Source: DASXIW01 sp036497785 (GTDB taxonomy: Bacteria; Pseudomonadota; Alphaproteobacteria; Acetobacterales; Acetobacteraceae). Taken from it: a stretch of DNA of 8,517 bases. This document shows, piece by piece, positions 6,295-8,517 of the stretch; the stretch's first letter is position 1; every line of letters starts with the position of its first letter. The stretch is taken from the NCBI GenBank assembly GCA_036497785.1, contig DASXIW010000180.1:1-8517 (forward strand). Reading direction: 5' to 3'. The notes beneath the pieces are model-generated. The model saw only the letters and a list, made by a program, of their open reading frames with translations. It was not told where the DNA came from and did no database searches. A program made the translations under genes and the position numbers.

Positions 6295-6582
6295 GTGAGC
6301 GAACAGACATTCATCGAGGCGGAGATCCTCCGCCTTGCCGAGGCGTGCGGTGCCGACAAGTCGATCTCCCCGACCGAGGTCGCGCATGCCGTCATGCCCG
6401 GTGGGGGCGATGCCTGGCGGCAGAAGCTCAGCGCCGTCCGCCGTGCCGCCATCCGGCTGGCGCAGGAAGGCCGGATCGACATATTGCGCAAGGGCAAGCC
6501 CGTGGAGGCGGCTGGCGTGAAGGGTGTCATCCGCCTCCGGCTGCGCCCGCGCGACCCGGCCGCTGGCCACACCCTATCCTGA
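6295..6582 (+). CDS. DUF3253 domain protein
   Basis: This 95-aa protein matches, from memory of the family, the small DUF3253 proteins common in alphaproteobacteria. The recognisable pattern is an N-terminal helix (FIEAEILRLAEACG, about 6-19), SISPTEVAHAV (23-33), a helix with DAWRQKLSAVRRAAIRLAQ (39-57), then EGRIDILRKGKPVEAAGVKG and a terminal IRLRLRPRD. The order of helices followed by a beta-hairpin with RKGKPV resembles a small winged-helix fold, so nucleic-acid binding is possible, but no function is established. The start is GTG at 6295, with no clear Shine-Dalgarno; an A-rich ATAAAAGATC precedes it. The gene is intact and almost fills the gap to the ABC transporter, whose ATG lies 22 bases after this stop. 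The two are probably on one transcript, though no functional link is evident. Confidence 0.82.
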   Translation: MSEQTFIEAEILRLAEACGADKSISPTEVAHAVMPGGGDAWRQKLSAVRRAAIRLAQEGRIDILRKGKPVEAAGVKGVIRLRLRPRDPAAGHTLS

Positions 6583-6591
6583 TTCCAACCC

Positions 6592-6597
6592 GGAGAG
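6592..6597 (+). promoter_or_regulatory. Shine-Dalgarno sequence for the ABC transporter
   Basis: GGAGAG ends seven bases before the ATG at 6605. It decides the start: the same frame is open back to a possible start at 6524 inside the DUF3253 gene, but the conserved protein begins with MRGIGPFLKDVW at 6605. Confidence 0.75.
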
Positions 6598-6604
6598 TCC
6601 CCGC

Positions 6605-8365
6605 ATGCGAGGCATTGGCCCGTTCCTGAAGGATGTCTGGCGGCTTTCCCGGCCGTATTTCTTCTCCGAGGAGAGATGGGCGGCGCGCGGCCTGCTGGCC
6701 GTGATCGTTGTGCTGAACCTGTCTATGGTCGGCATGTCCGTGGTGCTGAATTTCTGGCAAAGGCTGATCTACAATTCGTTGCAGGAGAAGGACTGGCAAG
6801 GCTTCCTCGCCCTGCTGTTCTGGTTCCGCAAGACGGCAAGCGGCTACATCATGCCGGGCTTCTGCGAAATCGCCGTGGTGTACATCCTAGTCGCGGTCTA
6901 CCGCACCTATCTCAACCAGTGGCTCCAGATCCGCTGGCGCCGCTGGATGACCAAGCGCTTTCTGGATGAATGGCTCGCCAACCGCGCCTATTACCGCGTC
7001 AGCCTGGCGCCGAAGGTCGATGGCAGCGGCCCGGACAACCCGGACCAGCGTATCGCCGAGGACATCCGCGAGTTCGTCTCCAACTCGCTGCTGCTCAGCC
7101 TGGATCTGCTGTCCAACGTGGTGACGCTGTTCAGCTTTCTGTCGATCCTGTGGGCGCTGTCGGGCGCGATGCCGATCTTCGGGCTCCATATCCCCGGCTA
7201 CATGGTGTGGGTGGCGCTGGTCTATTCCGTCATCGGTTCCTTCTTCGCGCATTACATCGGCCGTCCGCTGGTATTGCTGAACTTCGTCCAGCAGAAGGTG
7301 GAGGCGAATTTCCGCTTCGCCCTGGTGCGGCTGCGCGAGAATGTCGAGGGCGTGGCGCTGTACGGCGGTGAGGCCGAGGAGAAGCGCGGCCTGCTCGAGC
7401 GGTTCAACGCGCTGATGGCCAATTGGTGGGCCATCATGCAGCGCACTAAGCGCCTGAACGCCTTCGTCGCCGGCTTCGGCCAGGTGGCCAGCGTGTTCCC
7501 CATCGTGATGGCCGCCCCACGCTATTTCGCCGGGCTGATGGATCTCGGCACGCTGTTCCAGACCGTGGACGCGTTCGGGCAGGTGCAAGGCGCGATGTCG
7601 TGGTTCGTGACCTCGTTCAGTTCGCTGGCCACCTGGCGCGCCATCGTCGATCGTTTGTCCGGGTTCCAGCACGCCATCGAGGCCGCGAACGCCCACGCGG
7701 CGGACGGCGTAGCTACCCAACAGGTCCCTGGCGACATTTATGCGCTTGACGACGTGACACTTCGCCTGCCGGACGACCAGATTCTGCTCGAGCATGTCAA
7801 CCTGCCGCTGAAGCGCGGCACCTCGGTGGTGATCCAAGGCCGGTCCGGCTCGGGCAAGTCCACCTTGTTCCGTGCCTTGGCCGGCATATGGCCGTTCGGC
7901 TCCGGCAATGTGCGCCGCCCCTCCGGCAGCACGCTGTTCATCCCGCAGCGCGCCTATATTCCGCTCGGCACGCTGCGCCACGCCATCAGCTATCCGGCGG
8001 CCGCCGATGCCTATGACGATGCCACGGTCCGCGCCGCGCTGACCGATGCCGGGCTGGGCCATCTGGCCGAATGGCTGGACCACGAGGATAACTGGGCCCA
8101 GCGCCTGTCCGGCGGCGAGCAGCAGCGCCTCGCCTTCGCGCGCGCCGTGCTGGCGCAACCCGACTGGCTGTTCCTGGACGAGGCGACAGCGAGCCTGGAC
8201 CCGCAATCCGAGGCCGAGCTCTACGCCACGCTCAAGCTCCGCCTGCCGCACACCACCATCATCTCCATCGCACATCGCCCGGCAGTGGCCGCCCTGCATG
8301 AGCGGCATCTGGTGTTCGAGCGCGAAACCGGCACCGCCGGGCGGTTGGCCGACGCGGCGGATTGA
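6605..8365 (+). CDS. ABC half-transporter, fused permease-ATPase of the SbmA/BacA-like (YddA) class
   Basis: This 586-aa inner-membrane protein joins a six-helix exporter-fold membrane domain to an ATP-binding domain and should work as a homodimer. Hydrophobic segments are visible at about 30-51, 81-101, 162-187 and 205-225, with weaker ones near 295-320. The cytoplasmic DNPDQRIAEDI at 144-154 is the conserved EAA-like motif shared by the SbmA/BacA membrane family and peroxisomal ABCD transporters. In the ATPase, Walker A is GRSGSGKST (412-420), the Q-loop Gln is Q448, the signature is LSGGEQQ (501-507), Walker B is LFLDE (522-526) with the D-loop SLD after it, and the switch His is H557. All catalytic residues are present. 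Relatives with this layout include E. coli YddA and mycobacterial Rv1819c, the latter importing hydrophilic molecules such as cobalamin; the substrate here is unknown. It follows DUF3253 by 22 bases and is followed by a hairpin. Confidence 0.92.
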   Translation: MRGIGPFLKDVWRLSRPYFFSEERWAARGLLAVIVVLNLSMVGMSVVLNFWQRLIYNSLQEKDWQGFLALLFWFRKTASGYIMPGFCEIAVVYILVAVYRTYLNQWLQIRWRRWMTKRFLDEWLANRAYYRVSLAPKVDGSGPDNPDQRIAEDIREFVSNSLLLSLDLLSNVVTLFSFLSILWALSGAMPIFGLHIPGYMVWVALVYSVIGSFFAHYIGRPLVLLNFVQQKVEANFRFALVRLRENVEGVALYGGEAEEKRGLLERFNALMANWWAIMQRTKRLNAFVAGFGQVASVFPIVMAAPRYFAGLMDLGTLFQTVDAFGQVQGAMSWFVTSFSSLATWRAIVDRLSGFQHAIEAANAHAADGVATQQVPGDIYALDDVTLRLPDDQILLEHVNLPLKRGTSVVIQGRSGSGKSTLFRALAGIWPFGSGNVRRPSGSTLFIPQRAYIPLGTLRHAISYPAAADAYDDATVRAALTDAGLGHLAEWLDHEDNWAQRLSGGEQQRLAFARAVLAQPDWLFLDEATASLDPQSEAELYATLKLRLPHTTIISIAHRPAVAALHERHLVFERETGTAGRLADAAD

Positions 8366-8398
8366 CGCAGGCGGCGACGGAGCAACATGACTTGGCGC

Positions 8399-8425
8399 AG
8401 ATTGGCGCGTCCCCGGCGCCAGTCT
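8399..8425. terminator. Hairpin between convergent genes, possible terminator
   Basis: AGATTGGCGC (8399-8408) pairs with GCGCCAGTCT (8416-8425) over 10 bp with one G-T, around a seven-base loop GTCCCCG. It stands 33 bases after the ABC transporter stop and 8 bases beyond the stop of the opposing gene, where a shared terminator is expected. No T-tract follows on either strand, so it may instead be an RNA-stabilising hairpin or part of a Rho-type end. A second TTGGCGC at 8392-8398 could compete for the right arm. Confidence 0.5.
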
Positions 8426-8433
8426 CGCTCCGA

Positions 8434-8517
8434 CTATACGGCCAGACTGTGCTCCGGGACGATGCTGATCAGCCGGGTCGCGGCGGCCAGCGCCTCTGCC
8501 ACCGGCAGGTCTTCCAT
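8434..8517 (-). CDS. C-terminal end of an unidentified minus-strand gene (partial)
   Basis: On the minus strand a frame open from the right edge runs 27 codons to a TAG at 8436-8434. It ends ...VAEALAAATRLISIVPEHSLAV. Codons are strongly G/C-ending, as in the neighbouring real genes, and the orientation is convergent with the ABC transporter, separated by a hairpin. An ATG falls exactly at the edge, but this is more likely an internal methionine than the start. Too little is visible to name a family. It could also be a chance open frame, given the short length. Confidence 0.42.
   Translation of the reverse strand: MEDLPVAEALAAATRLISIVPEHSLAV

Noticed and set aside
5587..6570. A 327-codon minus-strand frame spanning the EAL pseudogene, the gap and DUF3253
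   Set aside because: Its translation is Arg/Pro/Gly-rich with no family resemblance, while the plus strand gives clear EAL and DUF3253 patterns.
6524..6604. A longer ABC transporter start at 6524
   Set aside because: The additional 27 residues look non-native, overlap DUF3253 and lack a Shine-Dalgarno; GGAGAG supports 6605.
6887..8308. A 473-codon open frame on the minus strand inside the ABC transporter
   Set aside because: It is antisense to an intact ABC transporter and shows no domain pattern; it is a GC-bias shadow.

Overview
The window looks like chromosomal DNA of a GC-rich alphaproteobacterium, plausibly Rhodospirillales/Acetobacteraceae. This is inferred from three things: the recG / sdhE / mfd neighbourhood typical of alphaproteobacteria, strongly G/C-ending codons, and a palindromic CTAGAGC...GCTCTAG repeat of a style common in alphaproteobacterial intergenic DNA. 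Taxonomy was not tested by any search. Nearly all of the sequence is coding, and no stretch longer than 300 bases lacks a gene.

Left part (1-4031): the 5' end of recG runs off the left edge on the minus strand. It is divergent, across only 42 bases, from a sdhE-mfd pair on the plus strand. sdhE encodes the FAD-assembly factor for succinate dehydrogenase. It overlaps the start of mfd (transcription-repair coupling factor, complete, 1143 aa) in an ATGA arrangement. RecG and Mfd are related dsDNA translocases, so this is a DNA-repair locus with a respiratory assembly gene between them.

Middle (4032-5334): mfd converges on a minus-strand pair, an HD-domain predicted phosphohydrolase and, upstream of it, an unrecognised 130-aa protein. 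The convergent gap holds two adjacent palindromic units. The second is a nearly perfect 19-bp stem whose right arm supplies the stop codon of the HD gene. A 124-base intergenic region then separates the unknown gene from the next plus-strand gene.

Right part (5335-8433): an EAL-domain (cyclic-di-GMP phosphodiesterase family) gene is broken by a single-base frameshift near 5907. Its active site is also degenerate, so it is probably not a working phosphodiesterase. Next come a small DUF3253 protein with a GTG start and a 586-aa ABC half-transporter of the SbmA/BacA-like (YddA / Rv1819c) class with its own Shine-Dalgarno. These two are 22 bases apart and probably co-transcribed. A hairpin without a T-tract follows, then the last 28 codons of a minus-strand gene that leaves the window on the right.

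I found no CRISPR array, tRNA, rRNA, transposase, phage gene or obvious new multi-gene system. The most interesting items are the compound palindromic repeat fused to the end of the HD gene, the doubly damaged EAL gene, and the unknown small protein paired with the HD protein.
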